Source: Bacteroidota bacterium (GTDB lineage: Bacteria; Bacteroidota; Bacteroidia; 2-12-FULL-35-15). From it: 64,000 bases of DNA. The notes beneath the pieces are model-generated. The model searched no databases, was not told the origin of the DNA, and was given only the letters and a program-made list of their open reading frames with translations. Made by a program: the position numbers and the translations under genes. The stretch is taken from the NCBI GenBank assembly GCA_025963715.1, contig JAOQAG010000008.1:87907-151906 (forward strand), written 5' to 3'. This document shows, piece by piece, positions 23,636-32,708 of the stretch; the first letter of the stretch is position 1, and every line of letters starts with the position of its first letter.

Positions 23636-24433
23636 ATGAATATCAAAACAAAAAAATATAGTTGCGTATTTCTTTGCCTGATCTGCATCGCACTGATCAG
23701 CACGCCGCTGCGCGCGCAGGTAAAACGCCCGCTCAGCGATGCCGACAAAAGTGCGCTGGAAAGCGTGGAAGTGGAAAAATATTATACCTATACCGCTGCC
23801 GATAAAATGGACACACTCGGCGGTTGCCTTCCAAAAGGCGCTGTAACCTACCGTATTTACATCGACCTGAAACCGGGTTATTCATTACAGGCAGTGTACG
23901 GTGTATTGAACCATCCTTTATTTATCAAAACCAGCACGCTGTTTTTTAATAATACGCAATACGGGCAAGGCACCGGCGATTATATAGATCATAAAAAAAT
24001 GCTGGGTAGCACCGCCTCATTTGATTCGTTTTTAACGATGGGCGCTGCCAGCAATTCCGATATGGGCGTACCGAAAGCAGATGATAAAGACGGTTCGCTG
24101 ATCAAAGCAAATTCTTTTGCTTCCGCAGATGGTTTGATGGCAGCGAAAATAAAACCGGTTACCTATTTCGGCATCATCCCCAACTTTTTTAACACCTACA
24201 ATCCCGCAAATACATTTACCACCGATAACGGATCCTGGGCGGTATTTGGCGGTGTGACCGGCGCAACCGAAAGTAATAAGATCTTAATTGCGCAGCTGAC
24301 CACCGACGGCGTGCTTTCATACGAGCTGAACATACAGGTGGGAACACCTAACGGAGGCAGCATTAATTACGTGGCAAAAAATCCACAGGAGCAGGAAATT
24401 AAATTTGACGCACTCACAAAAGCAATAAACTAA
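23636..24433 (+). CDS. Secreted VEKYY-domain protein A
   Basis: A 265-residue secreted protein with a signal peptide (MNIKTKKYSCVFLC onward, cleavage near LRAQ). The mature part is one domain of about 230 residues, shared with the proteins at 24468, 28675 and 34544: LESVEVEKYYTYTAADK, VTYRIYIDLKPGYSLQAVYG, FFNN, FDSFLTMGAAS, DDKDGS and a terminal QLTTDGVLSYELNIQVGTPN. Unlike its paralogues it has no sorting domain, so it probably stays periplasmic or uses another route. It is the first gene behind a strong Pho-type promoter. I do not recognise the domain; the function is unknown. Confidence 0.8.
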   Translation: MNIKTKKYSCVFLCLICIALISTPLRAQVKRPLSDADKSALESVEVEKYYTYTAADKMDTLGGCLPKGAVTYRIYIDLKPGYSLQAVYGVLNHPLFIKTSTLFFNNTQYGQGTGDYIDHKKMLGSTASFDSFLTMGAASNSDMGVPKADDKDGSLIKANSFASADGLMAAKIKPVTYFGIIPNFFNTYNPANTFTTDNGSWAVFGGVTGATESNKILIAQLTTDGVLSYELNIQVGTPNGGSINYVAKNPQEQEIKFDALTKAIN

Positions 24434-24467
24434 AAACGAACATAAAACAATTTAAACATAAATAATC

Positions 24468-25556
24468 ATGGGAAAAAATACTCTTAAAAATGTAATTGCA
24501 GGCGCACTGCTTACAACACTTGGAAGCGCAACATTCGCACAAGGACTTGAATCGGTGATCGTAGAAAAATATTATGTGGCTGATGCGGCAGATGCAGCAG
24601 GCAGTGTAGGAACATTAGCCGTTGGATCGGTTACGTACCGCGTATATGTGGATCTGTTGCCGGGATATAAATTTGAAGCGCTGTATGGGGTACCGGGACA
24701 CACGATGACGATCAATACCACCACTACGTTTTTTAACAACGAAGATCGTGGCGCAACAACTCCATCTTACACAAAAGCACAAGCTGCCGGAAATACGGTA
24801 ATGCTTGATTCATGGTTTTCTGCAGGTGCTGCAGCAAGCAACCAAATGGGAATTTTAAAATCGGAAGATGATGGTGCTGCCAACCAAACGAATGCTGACG
24901 GAATTTTACAAAATACAGATCCGCAGGCAGGAATTCCATTAACCACACAAGATGGTTTTATTGCCGGAACACCACAATCGGTAACGTTTGTAGGATTAAG
25001 CACAACCGACCTGAATGTATTTGATGCTACCAGCGCCGTAGGAAATTCATTCTCCACCAGCAACGGTTCCATCGCTTGTTTGGTTGGTTCTACAGGACCT
25101 GTGCCTGCTACCAACAAAGTATTGGTTGGACAATTTACAACAGACGGTACTTTCACATTTGCATTGAATATCCAGATCGGAACACCATCCGGCGGAACCG
25201 AAAATTATGTAGCTACAAGCCCTGCAAGCGGCGAGATCTCTATTCCTTCACTGATCTATAACAGCTCGGTTGGAGTTTCGGTTGCTGATATTAAATCAAA
25301 CGAAAGCAATTTTATTTTGTATCCAAACCCTGCTACTGATGTTGTGAAAATGGACATTACTTCTACCAACAAGATCACCAACAACAGCTATAAAATTGTG
25401 AACTTGTTAGGCGATGTGGTAATGCAAAAAACGATCGGCGAAGTTTCGGGAACAACTACAGAAGTGATTGATTTGAGTTCTTTATCAACCGGGTTGTATT
25501 TTGTTGAATTGAACCTGAACGGAAAGATCACGACCAAAAAGATCATCAAAAAATAA
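24468..25556 (+). CDS. Secreted VEKYY-domain protein B with T9SS sorting domain
   Basis: A 362-residue protein with signal peptide cleavage near TFAQ. The VEKYY domain spans about 25-265: GLESVIVEKYYVADAAD, SVTYRVYVDLLPGYKFEALY, FFNNEDRG, LDSWFSAGAAASNQMG, SEDDGAANQ and VLVGQFTTDGTFTFALNIQI. A type A sorting domain follows at 285-362 (NFILYPNPATDVVKMDIT ... GLYFVELNLNGK, ending KKIIKK), so it is exported by the type IX system and probably fixed to the surface. It lies 34 bp after protein A. It is closest to the paralogue at 34544. Function unknown. Confidence 0.85.
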   Translation: MGKNTLKNVIAGALLTTLGSATFAQGLESVIVEKYYVADAADAAGSVGTLAVGSVTYRVYVDLLPGYKFEALYGVPGHTMTINTTTTFFNNEDRGATTPSYTKAQAAGNTVMLDSWFSAGAAASNQMGILKSEDDGAANQTNADGILQNTDPQAGIPLTTQDGFIAGTPQSVTFVGLSTTDLNVFDATSAVGNSFSTSNGSIACLVGSTGPVPATNKVLVGQFTTDGTFTFALNIQIGTPSGGTENYVATSPASGEISIPSLIYNSSVGVSVADIKSNESNFILYPNPATDVVKMDITSTNKITNNSYKIVNLLGDVVMQKTIGEVSGTTTEVIDLSSLSTGLYFVELNLNGKITTKKIIKK

Positions 25557-25571
25557 ATTAAATAATTCTCA

Positions 25572-25604
25572 TTTTCCTCCGGTGTAAAACCGGGGGAAAA
25601 TTTT
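25572..25604 (+). terminator. Intercistronic hairpin before the TonB receptor
   Basis: TTTTCCTCCGGT pairs with ACCGGGGGAAAA (one mismatch) around GTAAA, followed by TTTT. It lies inside an apparent operon, 15 bp before the next start codon, so it may be a partial terminator or an RNA-processing or stability hairpin that sets different levels of the two proteins. Confidence 0.55.
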
Positions 25605-25618
25605 AGAGAAGCAACACT

Positions 25619-28600
25619 ATGAAAAAAACACTTTTACTACTCCTTCTACTTGTTATCGCTTCGGGCGCTCTTTTTTCGCAAGGAACGATCAGGGGAAAAG
25701 TAACCGATAAAAATGGCGAAACACTTATCGGTGTTACGATCGTTCTTAAATCCAACCCGGGCATGGGCGCCAGTACCGACCTGGATGGAAATTACACATT
25801 GAAAATAAAAGATTCGACGGAGCAAACGCTCGTGATCTCTTACATCAGCTTTCAAACCATTGAACAAAAAGTATTTCCAAAAAACGGCGAGGTCATCATT
25901 AAAAATTTTACGCTGCAGGATGCATCACAGGAATTAGGAGTGGTGGAAGTAGAAGCAAAAGCTGTGAAAGCAGCCGGAAGCTACATGGAAAACATCAAAA
26001 AAAATTCGGCTGTTACCTTTGATTACATCTCCAACGAGAGCATGAAAAAAACAGGCGATGCCAATGTTACCGCAGCAGTTGCAAGAGTTACAGGCGTTTC
26101 CACAAACGGCGGTTTTATCACCGTAAGGGGAATTGGCGACCGTTATGTAAAAACCACGATCAACGGAAACCGCATCCCTACGCTGGATCCGTTTACCAAC
26201 AACATTAAGCTGGACATGTTCCCGGCAAGTTTGGTGGATAACGTAATTATTACAAAAACCGCAAGTCCTGACCTGCCGGGCGATTGGGCCGGTGCTTATT
26301 TATCAGTAGAAACAAAAGATTATCCGGATGCACTGAGTGTGAGTGTAGAATCCGTAGTTGGATACAACACACAATCCACATTCAAAGATGTGATCAGCTC
26401 GGAACGCAGCAATACCGACTGGCTTGGCTACGACAATACATTTCGTGAACACGATCACACGCAATTTCAATCGGCAGTAAAACATCCAAACCAATACCAG
26501 GAAATGACGGCATTGGGTTTGGGTGATTATTTCAGATCGATGGGCGTAACCGGCTGGACCGACGGGAGCAGCAGCGGCGACCTGTATTTTAAATTAGGAT
26601 TGATACAACTTGGTTTATTACCTCCTGCACAGATCAACGATCCCATCGCGGTAAACGCTGCAAAAGCAGCTTACAACAGCGGATCTTACCATTCACAGGC
26701 ATTTGCAACCATTAATGCAGGCGCTGCAAAAACCGGGCAATCATTCCCTGATAACTGGAATACTACCAAACGTAAAGCACCATTGAATTTCAGCCAAAGC
26801 TTTACCGTGGGCGATCAATTACAATTGTTTGGAAAACCACTTGGTTTTATTGCCGGTTTCCGTTATGGAACAGCAACGCAATACGACCCGAACTCTATCA
26901 AGGAAGAGCCGTATGCAGCTTCGGAGCTGATCGCAGGACATGCGGAACGCGAAGTGAGCAGGGAAATAAATACCTGGAGCGCCTTGGTAAATCTTGCTTA
27001 TAAATTAAATCCGAACAACAGCATTGCACTTTTGTTCATGCCTAATTTCAGCGGAACAAATGATGTGCGCGATGGTTACGATACCATTAAAAACACCACC
27101 ACCAAAGCGCAGTTTTATGAAGCACGCAAACAAATGGTGTATCAATATAAATCGGAACATTTTATTCCGGCGGCAAAAATGAAAGTAGAATTGAATGCTT
27201 CCTATACCAAAGGAAACAGTAATGCACCCGATTTTAAATATTTGCAATACGACGGAAACCCAAATACCAATAGCTTTGTGCTGGATCCGGGGGTGCATGA
27301 CATTGATCGTTTTTACCGTTATTTATCTGATAATTTATTTGACTCGCGGATCTCTGCAGAAATTCCGTTGGGAGATAAACCGGGATTAACGCGCAAAATA
27401 AAATTTGGCGGTGCGTATCAACACGATTATCAAAAAAGCGATCAATATCAATATTTACTGGGTAAAGGCGATTACACCACGCCATTGCCAAGCAGCGATC
27501 TCAATTCGTATTTAAGTTTGGATCAATTTCAGATCTCAAATGGCATTAACAGTAGCGGCGTTCCATACAGCACACTCAACTGGTATTACAACCTGAACAA
27601 TTTACCGACGGATCATACTTTTGGAAAAAGCAATATTTATGCAGCGTTTGTAATGGCTGATTATACTATTGTTCCGCGCTTACGCCTGACAGGCGGTGTG
27701 CGCATGGAGCATACGGAAATGTTTACGGACGTGGATAAATTTGATTCACTCGGGTTAAGCGATACCGATCCGCGCCGCTTTTATGAAGAAGGAACATTGC
27801 CTGCAACACCGGGCCGTTTGAATAAAACCAACTTTTTGCCAAGCGCTACGCTGATCTATAAATTAGTAAATAAGGAAGAAAGTCCGACCAACATCCGCCT
27901 TGGTTACAGCCAAACCATTGCACGCCCAAGCTTACGCGAGATCTCGAACGTAACCAATTTTGATTACGAGCTGCAGGCAAATGTTACCGGTAACCCGGAT
28001 TTGAAAATGGTGGAGATTAAAAATTACGACCTGCGCATCGAATCTTATTTTAAGAACAAGGACAATGTTTCGGTGAGTGTATTTTACAAAGATTTTAAAA
28101 ACCACATCGAGCTGGAGCGCGCCGATAATTATTACTGGCAAAACGTTGATAAATCGCATGTAGCCGGGATTGAGATCGAAGGAAGAAAAGGAATCATCAA
28201 AGGATTGGAAGCACGCGCTAACGTAACGCTGGTAAAATCACAAACCTCGTATGTGCGCACGCGTCAGGAAATTATCGGATCAACGGTAACAACTTATTAC
28301 CTGGATACGGTAAAACGCCAGATGTTCGGGCAAGCGCCATACATCATCAACGCGATTTTATCTTATACGTCGGATTCGCTGGGATTGACTGCTACAGCAA
28401 GCTACAACATCCAGGGGCCGCGTTTGGTAATTGGTTCCAACAACAAATCCATCCCGGATGTGTATGAATTGCCAAGGCATTTGCTGGATTTTAAAGTGAC
28501 AAAAACATTCGGTAAACATTTCAGCGTAAGCTTCACGATCAAGGATCTTTTAAATTCGAAAATTACACGCGCTTATAAATTTGATGATGGTTATAATGTG

Positions 28601-28660
28601 ATCTACGATCAATACAGATGGGGAACAAATTATTTACTGGGCGTTTTGTATAAGCTCTAA
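25619..28660 (+). CDS. TonB-dependent outer-membrane receptor
   Basis: A 1013-residue protein with signal peptide (cleavage near LFSQ), then a CarboxypepD-like domain at about 22-105 (GTIRGKVTDKNGETLIGVTI, DLDGNYTL), a plug at about 110-225 (MKKTGDANVTAAVARVTGVS, GGFITVRGIGDRYVKTTING) and a 22-strand barrel ending YRWGTNYLLGVLYKL. Such receptors bring ligands across the outer membrane using TonB energy. No SusD gene accompanies it; the secreted VEKYY proteins on both sides take that position. With a Pho-type promoter upstream, a phosphorus-containing ligand is plausible. Confidence 0.93.
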   Translation: MKKTLLLLLLLVIASGALFSQGTIRGKVTDKNGETLIGVTIVLKSNPGMGASTDLDGNYTLKIKDSTEQTLVISYISFQTIEQKVFPKNGEVIIKNFTLQDASQELGVVEVEAKAVKAAGSYMENIKKNSAVTFDYISNESMKKTGDANVTAAVARVTGVSTNGGFITVRGIGDRYVKTTINGNRIPTLDPFTNNIKLDMFPASLVDNVIITKTASPDLPGDWAGAYLSVETKDYPDALSVSVESVVGYNTQSTFKDVISSERSNTDWLGYDNTFREHDHTQFQSAVKHPNQYQEMTALGLGDYFRSMGVTGWTDGSSSGDLYFKLGLIQLGLLPPAQINDPIAVNAAKAAYNSGSYHSQAFATINAGAAKTGQSFPDNWNTTKRKAPLNFSQSFTVGDQLQLFGKPLGFIAGFRYGTATQYDPNSIKEEPYAASELIAGHAEREVSREINTWSALVNLAYKLNPNNSIALLFMPNFSGTNDVRDGYDTIKNTTTKAQFYEARKQMVYQYKSEHFIPAAKMKVELNASYTKGNSNAPDFKYLQYDGNPNTNSFVLDPGVHDIDRFYRYLSDNLFDSRISAEIPLGDKPGLTRKIKFGGAYQHDYQKSDQYQYLLGKGDYTTPLPSSDLNSYLSLDQFQISNGINSSGVPYSTLNWYYNLNNLPTDHTFGKSNIYAAFVMADYTIVPRLRLTGGVRMEHTEMFTDVDKFDSLGLSDTDPRRFYEEGTLPATPGRLNKTNFLPSATLIYKLVNKEESPTNIRLGYSQTIARPSLREISNVTNFDYELQANVTGNPDLKMVEIKNYDLRIESYFKNKDNVSVSVFYKDFKNHIELERADNYYWQNVDKSHVAGIEIEGRKGIIKGLEARANVTLVKSQTSYVRTRQEIIGSTVTTYYLDTVKRQMFGQAPYIINAILSYTSDSLGLTATASYNIQGPRLVIGSNNKSIPDVYELPRHLLDFKVTKTFGKHFSVSFTIKDLLNSKITRAYKFDDGYNVIYDQYRWGTNYLLGVLYKL

Positions 28661-28674
28661 ACAACACATTGAAA

Positions 28675-30012
28675 ATGAAAAAATTAATTGCAATTCTTTT
28701 CCCCATACTCTTACTGCAGGTCGCTGCCAAGGCACAGATCCAGCATGTGATCGTAGAAAAATATTATGTATCAGATTCGCTGGATAATACCGATACGATT
28801 GACGGTGCAGCAAGAGCCTTACCGGTAGGATCAAAAACATACCGCGTGTATGTGCAGCTGGATGCAGGTTACCGCCTGAAGAAAATGTACGGCACTGCCA
28901 ATCATCCATTAAAAATAAAAAGCACGGCTAACTTTTTTAATAACATCGACCGGCCAACCGCTTATTTCGGTTACTTAATAAACAAAGCATGGTTTTCCGG
29001 CAACCCAACATTGGCATTGGATAGCTGGCTGACATTGGGATTATGCGCTACCAATTACAACGGCGTTTTAAAAACGGATGACACCGATGGTTCAGTGATC
29101 CTGCCTTCATGGGGCGGAACAGCAAGCGTACCGGGTGGAATATTGAGAAACAATGATACGGCTGCGGGAATCCCAATTACTACCGAAGACGGAATGAAGC
29201 CTAAAACAGGCACGTTCACGACCTGGATCAACAATGGTTTTATTGATTCGCCAACAGGCACAGAAGATACCACCGTGTTTGGTTCAGTCAATACGGGATC
29301 ACAATTTATCAGCACCACTGCATTTTTACAGCAAAACAGCGGCGTGATCGGCGATTCGCTTACCGGCGAAAAAGTACTGGTAGCACAATTAACAACTACC
29401 GGCGAAATTTCGTTTGAGCTGAATTTACAATTGATCACACCAGGCGGTGCGAGCATGAACATTGTTCCCGGCAACAACTCACTGCCAACTACCGGCGACA
29501 CTACTGTGAACGGAATGCTGAAATACCCGCCGGATGCACCGGTTTGCGGATGTAAAGATCCCAACTATTTAGAATACAATGCCGCTTACGCCTGCTCTGA
29601 TCCATTTTCCTGCATTCACCTGGTTGTTTTGGGATGTATGGATACACTGGCTTGCAACTATGATCCGGCTGTGAATTTTCACATTCAATCACTTTGCTGC
29701 TATCCCGGCAATTGCAATAACCGCGACATTGCGCTGGTATGCCCTGGCATTGCTACCGAAGCGGGCGTACAATTATATCCGAACCCTGCAACAGAAGGGA
29801 TCACCATCCAGTTTTCTGCAGGCGAATACATTGAAACAAAATATGCCATTTTCGATTCGTACGGAACGGTTGTGCTACAAAGGGACCTGGGAATGCGTAC
29901 AGGAAACGTAGTGGAAAACGTAGACATTTCCAACCTGCAAACCGGTTTGTATCTACTGAAAGTATTCAAAGGAAATAACAACGTGGAAAGTAAAACATTC
30001 ATGAAACAATAG
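28675..30012 (+). CDS. Secreted VEKYY-domain protein C with Cys-rich insert and T9SS sorting domain
   Basis: A 445-residue protein. The start is the ATG at 28675; a TTG two codons upstream is less likely. Signal peptide cleavage is near AKAQ. The VEKYY domain covers about 20-275 (HVIVEKYYVSDSLDNTD, KTYRVYVQLDAGYRLKKMYG, FFNNIDRP, LDSWLTLGLCA). Then comes a Cys-rich stretch at about 285-355 with GCMDTLACNYDPAVNFH, the GC.D..ACNYD-type repeat common in secreted Bacteroidota proteins, and a sorting domain (LYPNPATEGITIQFS ... TGLYLLKVFKG) at the end. It begins 14 bp after the receptor stop and belongs to its operon. Confidence 0.85.
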   Translation: MKKLIAILFPILLLQVAAKAQIQHVIVEKYYVSDSLDNTDTIDGAARALPVGSKTYRVYVQLDAGYRLKKMYGTANHPLKIKSTANFFNNIDRPTAYFGYLINKAWFSGNPTLALDSWLTLGLCATNYNGVLKTDDTDGSVILPSWGGTASVPGGILRNNDTAAGIPITTEDGMKPKTGTFTTWINNGFIDSPTGTEDTTVFGSVNTGSQFISTTAFLQQNSGVIGDSLTGEKVLVAQLTTTGEISFELNLQLITPGGASMNIVPGNNSLPTTGDTTVNGMLKYPPDAPVCGCKDPNYLEYNAAYACSDPFSCIHLVVLGCMDTLACNYDPAVNFHIQSLCCYPGNCNNRDIALVCPGIATEAGVQLYPNPATEGITIQFSAGEYIETKYAIFDSYGTVVLQRDLGMRTGNVVENVDISNLQTGLYLLKVFKGNNNVESKTFMKQ

Positions 30013-30055
30013 TTTTACCACTAAGGACACGAAGAACACTAAGAAGAATTAAAAA

Positions 30056-30799
30056 ATGAAGCATAAAAACAAACTAATTATACTGATCGGTATATTTTTT
30101 ATACTCTTCAACAGCTCTTGTAAAAAAACGGAGGAAACTGCACCTGTTATTGAAACAGGAACGGTAACCGATAATGACGGTAATACTTACCGCACGGTAA
30201 AAATTGGCAATCAGTGGTGGATGGCGGAAGACCTGCGCACTACCAAATACCGCGATAGTAGCTTTATTTCACTGGTACCTGCACCGCCTGCAGATACTAC
30301 ATGGAAACATTATACCACCGGCGCTTTTTGTAACAACACAGATGCTGGTGGACATATTATCGGGCGTTTTTATAATTATTACACAATTGTTGATTCGCGT
30401 GGAATAGCACCTGCAGGCTGGCACATTCCAAGTGATGCGGAATGGAAAACGCTGGAAGAGCATTTGGGAATGAGCGCAAACGATGCGGATAATACCGGTT
30501 GGAGAGGAACACATGAAGGCGAGAAATTAAAAGTGGTAAAAGGAACGGTAAACGGCTGGTCGGATTACGGCAACGTATGGACCACCAACGAAAGCGGTTT
30601 TAGCGCACTGGCTGGCGGATGCCGCATGTTCAACGGTAGCTGGGGAACACCCGGACAATACAGTACCGGCTTCTGGTGGACGATCTCCACAAATGGAAGC
30701 AATGCATGGTACCGTTACCTGGATTACAAAAATGCAAACGTATTCCGTTATTATGGTCTGAAAACGTATGGTTTTGGCGTGCGTTGCGTGAAGGATTGA
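30056..30799 (+). CDS. FISUMP-domain lipoprotein
   Basis: A 247-residue lipoprotein with lipobox in IFFILFNSSCKK (Cys22). From about residue 35 the fibrobacter-succinogenes major-paralogous (FISUMP) domain fills the protein: VTDNDGNTYRTVKIGNQWWM, EDLRTTKYRD, GWHIPSDAEWKTLEEHLG, GFSALAGGCR and the terminal YGFGVRCVKD. These are lectin-fold-like surface lipoproteins of unknown role. It is 43 bp after protein C, with an ACCACTAAGGACACGAAGAA repeat word in the gap, so cotranscription is possible but not certain. Confidence 0.88.
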   Translation: MKHKNKLIILIGIFFILFNSSCKKTEETAPVIETGTVTDNDGNTYRTVKIGNQWWMAEDLRTTKYRDSSFISLVPAPPADTTWKHYTTGAFCNNTDAGGHIIGRFYNYYTIVDSRGIAPAGWHIPSDAEWKTLEEHLGMSANDADNTGWRGTHEGEKLKVVKGTVNGWSDYGNVWTTNESGFSALAGGCRMFNGSWGTPGQYSTGFWWTISTNGSNAWYRYLDYKNANVFRYYGLKTYGFGVRCVKD

Positions 30800-30879
30800 T
30801 TTTAGTTTTGAGTTGGTTGTTCGGAGTTTTGAGTTGCGAAACCCGGTTTAGAATTTTAGAAATTAGAGTTTATATTTTG

Positions 30880-31581
30880 ATGAAAAAAATAATTACATTT
30901 TTAGCAATTGTTTTCCCTTTCGTGATCTTCGGACAAACCGATACGATCAAACGAAAAAAGATAGAACTGGGAATTTCCTTTTCGCCGGATTATGCATACA
31001 GAATGTTGAAAGCAGACGCGGACAGTAAAGCCATCACTGATTACAGGGATACAGCCGAAGTAGCAAAATTTGGTTACACCACGGGACTGAATGCAGAATT
31101 TAAATTGAATAAAAAATGGAATGTGGAAGCCGGTATTTTATTTTCCGATAACGGCGAACGGATCAAAAAACAGTCGCTGGAAAGTGTTCCGTACGGACAA
31201 CAGGCAGTAACGTACGCTTATAATTTTCACTATTATTATTTGAACATTCCTGTAAAAGCCGATTATTTTATTGTAACCGGAAAATTGAAATTTTATATCA
31301 CAGCAGGTATTTCTGCTAATATTTTTCTGTCCGAAAATATTACTTCCATTACCGGCCTCGGCAACAGCGAATCGAAAAAAACAACAAAAGCCGATCACGG
31401 CTTTTCAAGGGTAAACCTGGGAATGCTGGCAGGATGTGGCATTCGCTACCCAATCGGCAAACGCACCGATTTACTTGTTGAACCGCTTTACAGAAGATCC
31501 CTGACGTCCATTGTTGATGCACCTGTAAAAGGATATTTATATTCGGCTGGGTTAAACATTGGTTTTTATTACAATTTATAA
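30880..31581 (+). CDS. Outer-membrane beta-barrel protein (PorT-like fold)
   Basis: A 233-residue protein; I use the ATG at 30880, which gives a clean signal peptide (MKKIITFLAIVFPFVIFGQ). The longer frame begins inside the previous gene. The mature part is a run of amphipathic strands (YTTGLNAEFKLNKKWNVEAG, YLNIPVKADYFIVTGKLKFY, GMLAGCGIRYPIGKRTDLLV) ending in SAGLNIGFYYNL with a C-terminal aromatic-rich strand, as in OMP_b-brl_2/PorT-like barrels. Role unknown. Its stop codon overlaps the next start. Confidence 0.75.
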   Translation: MKKIITFLAIVFPFVIFGQTDTIKRKKIELGISFSPDYAYRMLKADADSKAITDYRDTAEVAKFGYTTGLNAEFKLNKKWNVEAGILFSDNGERIKKQSLESVPYGQQAVTYAYNFHYYYLNIPVKADYFIVTGKLKFYITAGISANIFLSENITSITGLGNSESKKTTKADHGFSRVNLGMLAGCGIRYPIGKRTDLLVEPLYRRSLTSIVDAPVKGYLYSAGLNIGFYYNL

Positions 31582-32144
31582 TGACACGCATTTTTACAAT
31601 GAAAAAAATAATTTTCTTTTTTCTTTTTCTTTTTCCGGGTTCATTTATTTATTCGCAAACCGACCTGCTTGCAGCTTCTAACAACAAGGAAGCGCTCAAA
31701 AAAACACTGGATAGCGCCCTGATCGCGCATTATTATATTTCCAATGGAGATGCTGCAAAAATTTTAAACCAACCGGTATATTTAAAAGACAGCACGTATA
31801 AATATTCGGGCGGGATCCTGAGATTTACCTTTGATTATTTAGCAAAAAAAGTAGACAGCACATCAAAAGGCAGGGTCTTTTTCAGCTTTGAACAATACAA
31901 AGATCCGGAGATCGCGAAAGTGACCTACCAGAGTATCAAAACTGAAAACGAAAAAAGCAGCAATACCAGCACCTTAAAAAATTTGGGGGAAGATGCTTTT
32001 CTGCAAAAAGATAATCTCAACCAGCCGTTCATTATGATCCTCGATCATACTAAAATTTATAAGATCAGGGTGTTTTCAGTTACCAGTCAGCAGTCGCAGG
32101 ATGAATTAATGAATGTTGCTAAAAAGTTAGTAGCCAGCCATTAA
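31581..32144 (+). CDS. Secreted protein of unknown function
   Basis: A 187-residue protein whose ATG shares one base with the preceding TAA, suggesting translational coupling. A start at 31599 (MKKIIFFFLFLFPGS) would give an equally good signal peptide. The mature part resembles a small alpha/beta domain: DSALIAHYYISNGDAAKILN, FDYLAKKVDSTSKGRVFFSF, and a final MNVAKKLVASH helix. The pattern of a Lys-rich substrate-free fold with helix-strand alternation resembles PsbP/MOG1-like proteins, but I cannot make a firm family call. Confidence 0.65.
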   Translation: MTRIFTMKKIIFFFLFLFPGSFIYSQTDLLAASNNKEALKKTLDSALIAHYYISNGDAAKILNQPVYLKDSTYKYSGGILRFTFDYLAKKVDSTSKGRVFFSFEQYKDPEIAKVTYQSIKTENEKSSNTSTLKNLGEDAFLQKDNLNQPFIMILDHTKIYKIRVFSVTSQQSQDELMNVAKKLVASH

Positions 32145-32211
32145 TTTTTTAAGTGTTGTTGTAGGAAAATGTTATTTTTTTACAATATTCACAAACAGTA
32201 CTGTCATCCCG

Positions 32212-32283
32212 GGCTTGACCCGGGATCTCATGAATGGTAGTAGGATTCGATTGGCAGATCCCGGGTCAAGCCCGGGATGACAG
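32212..32283. repeat. GTCATCCCG-family nested inverted repeat
   Basis: Begins TGTCATCCCGGGCTTGACCC and ends AAGCCCGGGATGACA, its complement, with small palindromes in both arms. Confidence 0.8.
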
Positions 32284-32371
32284 CTTAAGAAAGTACTTCT
32301 GTTTCCATAAACAACATTGTTCTATAACATAGCTATTCGGTATAAAACTTTGTAAAAAGCTTAATATCGCT

Positions 32372-32453
32372 CGTCATTGCGAGCGATAGCGAAGCAATCT
32401 CACACCAGCACGTATTCTATTAATGAGATTGCTTCGTTCCTCGCAATGACGTT
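32372..32453. repeat. CGTCATTGCGAG-family inverted repeat, copy 1
   Basis: CGTCATTGCGAGCGATAGCG followed by AAGCAATCTCA, then about 25 bp, then TGAGATTGCTTCG and CTCGCAATGACG. It is a separate family from the GTCATCCCG repeats; the other copy is at 54179. It precedes the Pho-type promoter at 32553 in a 564-bp gap. Confidence 0.8.
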
Positions 32454-32552
32454 CTTAATTTGACATTCACAGAGTATTATCCTTCCCAACCACGCAATGT
32501 TAAATTAGCTTTAAGCCAATGCTTATTTTTTTAATGTTTCCGCCCCTTTAAC

Positions 32553-32608
32553 ATAATACACACATAATTCGCGCTTAATTATCCAATAACAGCCCCCTTC
32601 TACTTTTA
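32553..32608 (+). promoter_or_regulatory. Pho-box promoter of the beta-helix protein operon
   Basis: ATAAT at 32553, ATAAT at 32564 and TTAAT at 32575, in exact 11-bp steps. TACTTTTA at 32601 is 26 bp after the last start and one mismatch from TAnnTTTG. The leader to the ATG at 32709 is about 95 nt. Confidence 0.6.
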
Positions 32609-32708
32609 TGCCCGCTAACCTTAATTACTAAGGGAAATAATATGAGTACTACTTAACCTAACCTTTTAACAACAAGATTTAAAACTTAAAACAATTAAAA
32701 ACAAAAAC

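Noticed and set aside
30676-30879. Longer start for the barrel protein at 30880
   Set aside because: The extension lies inside the preceding FISUMP gene in another frame and would bury the signal peptide.
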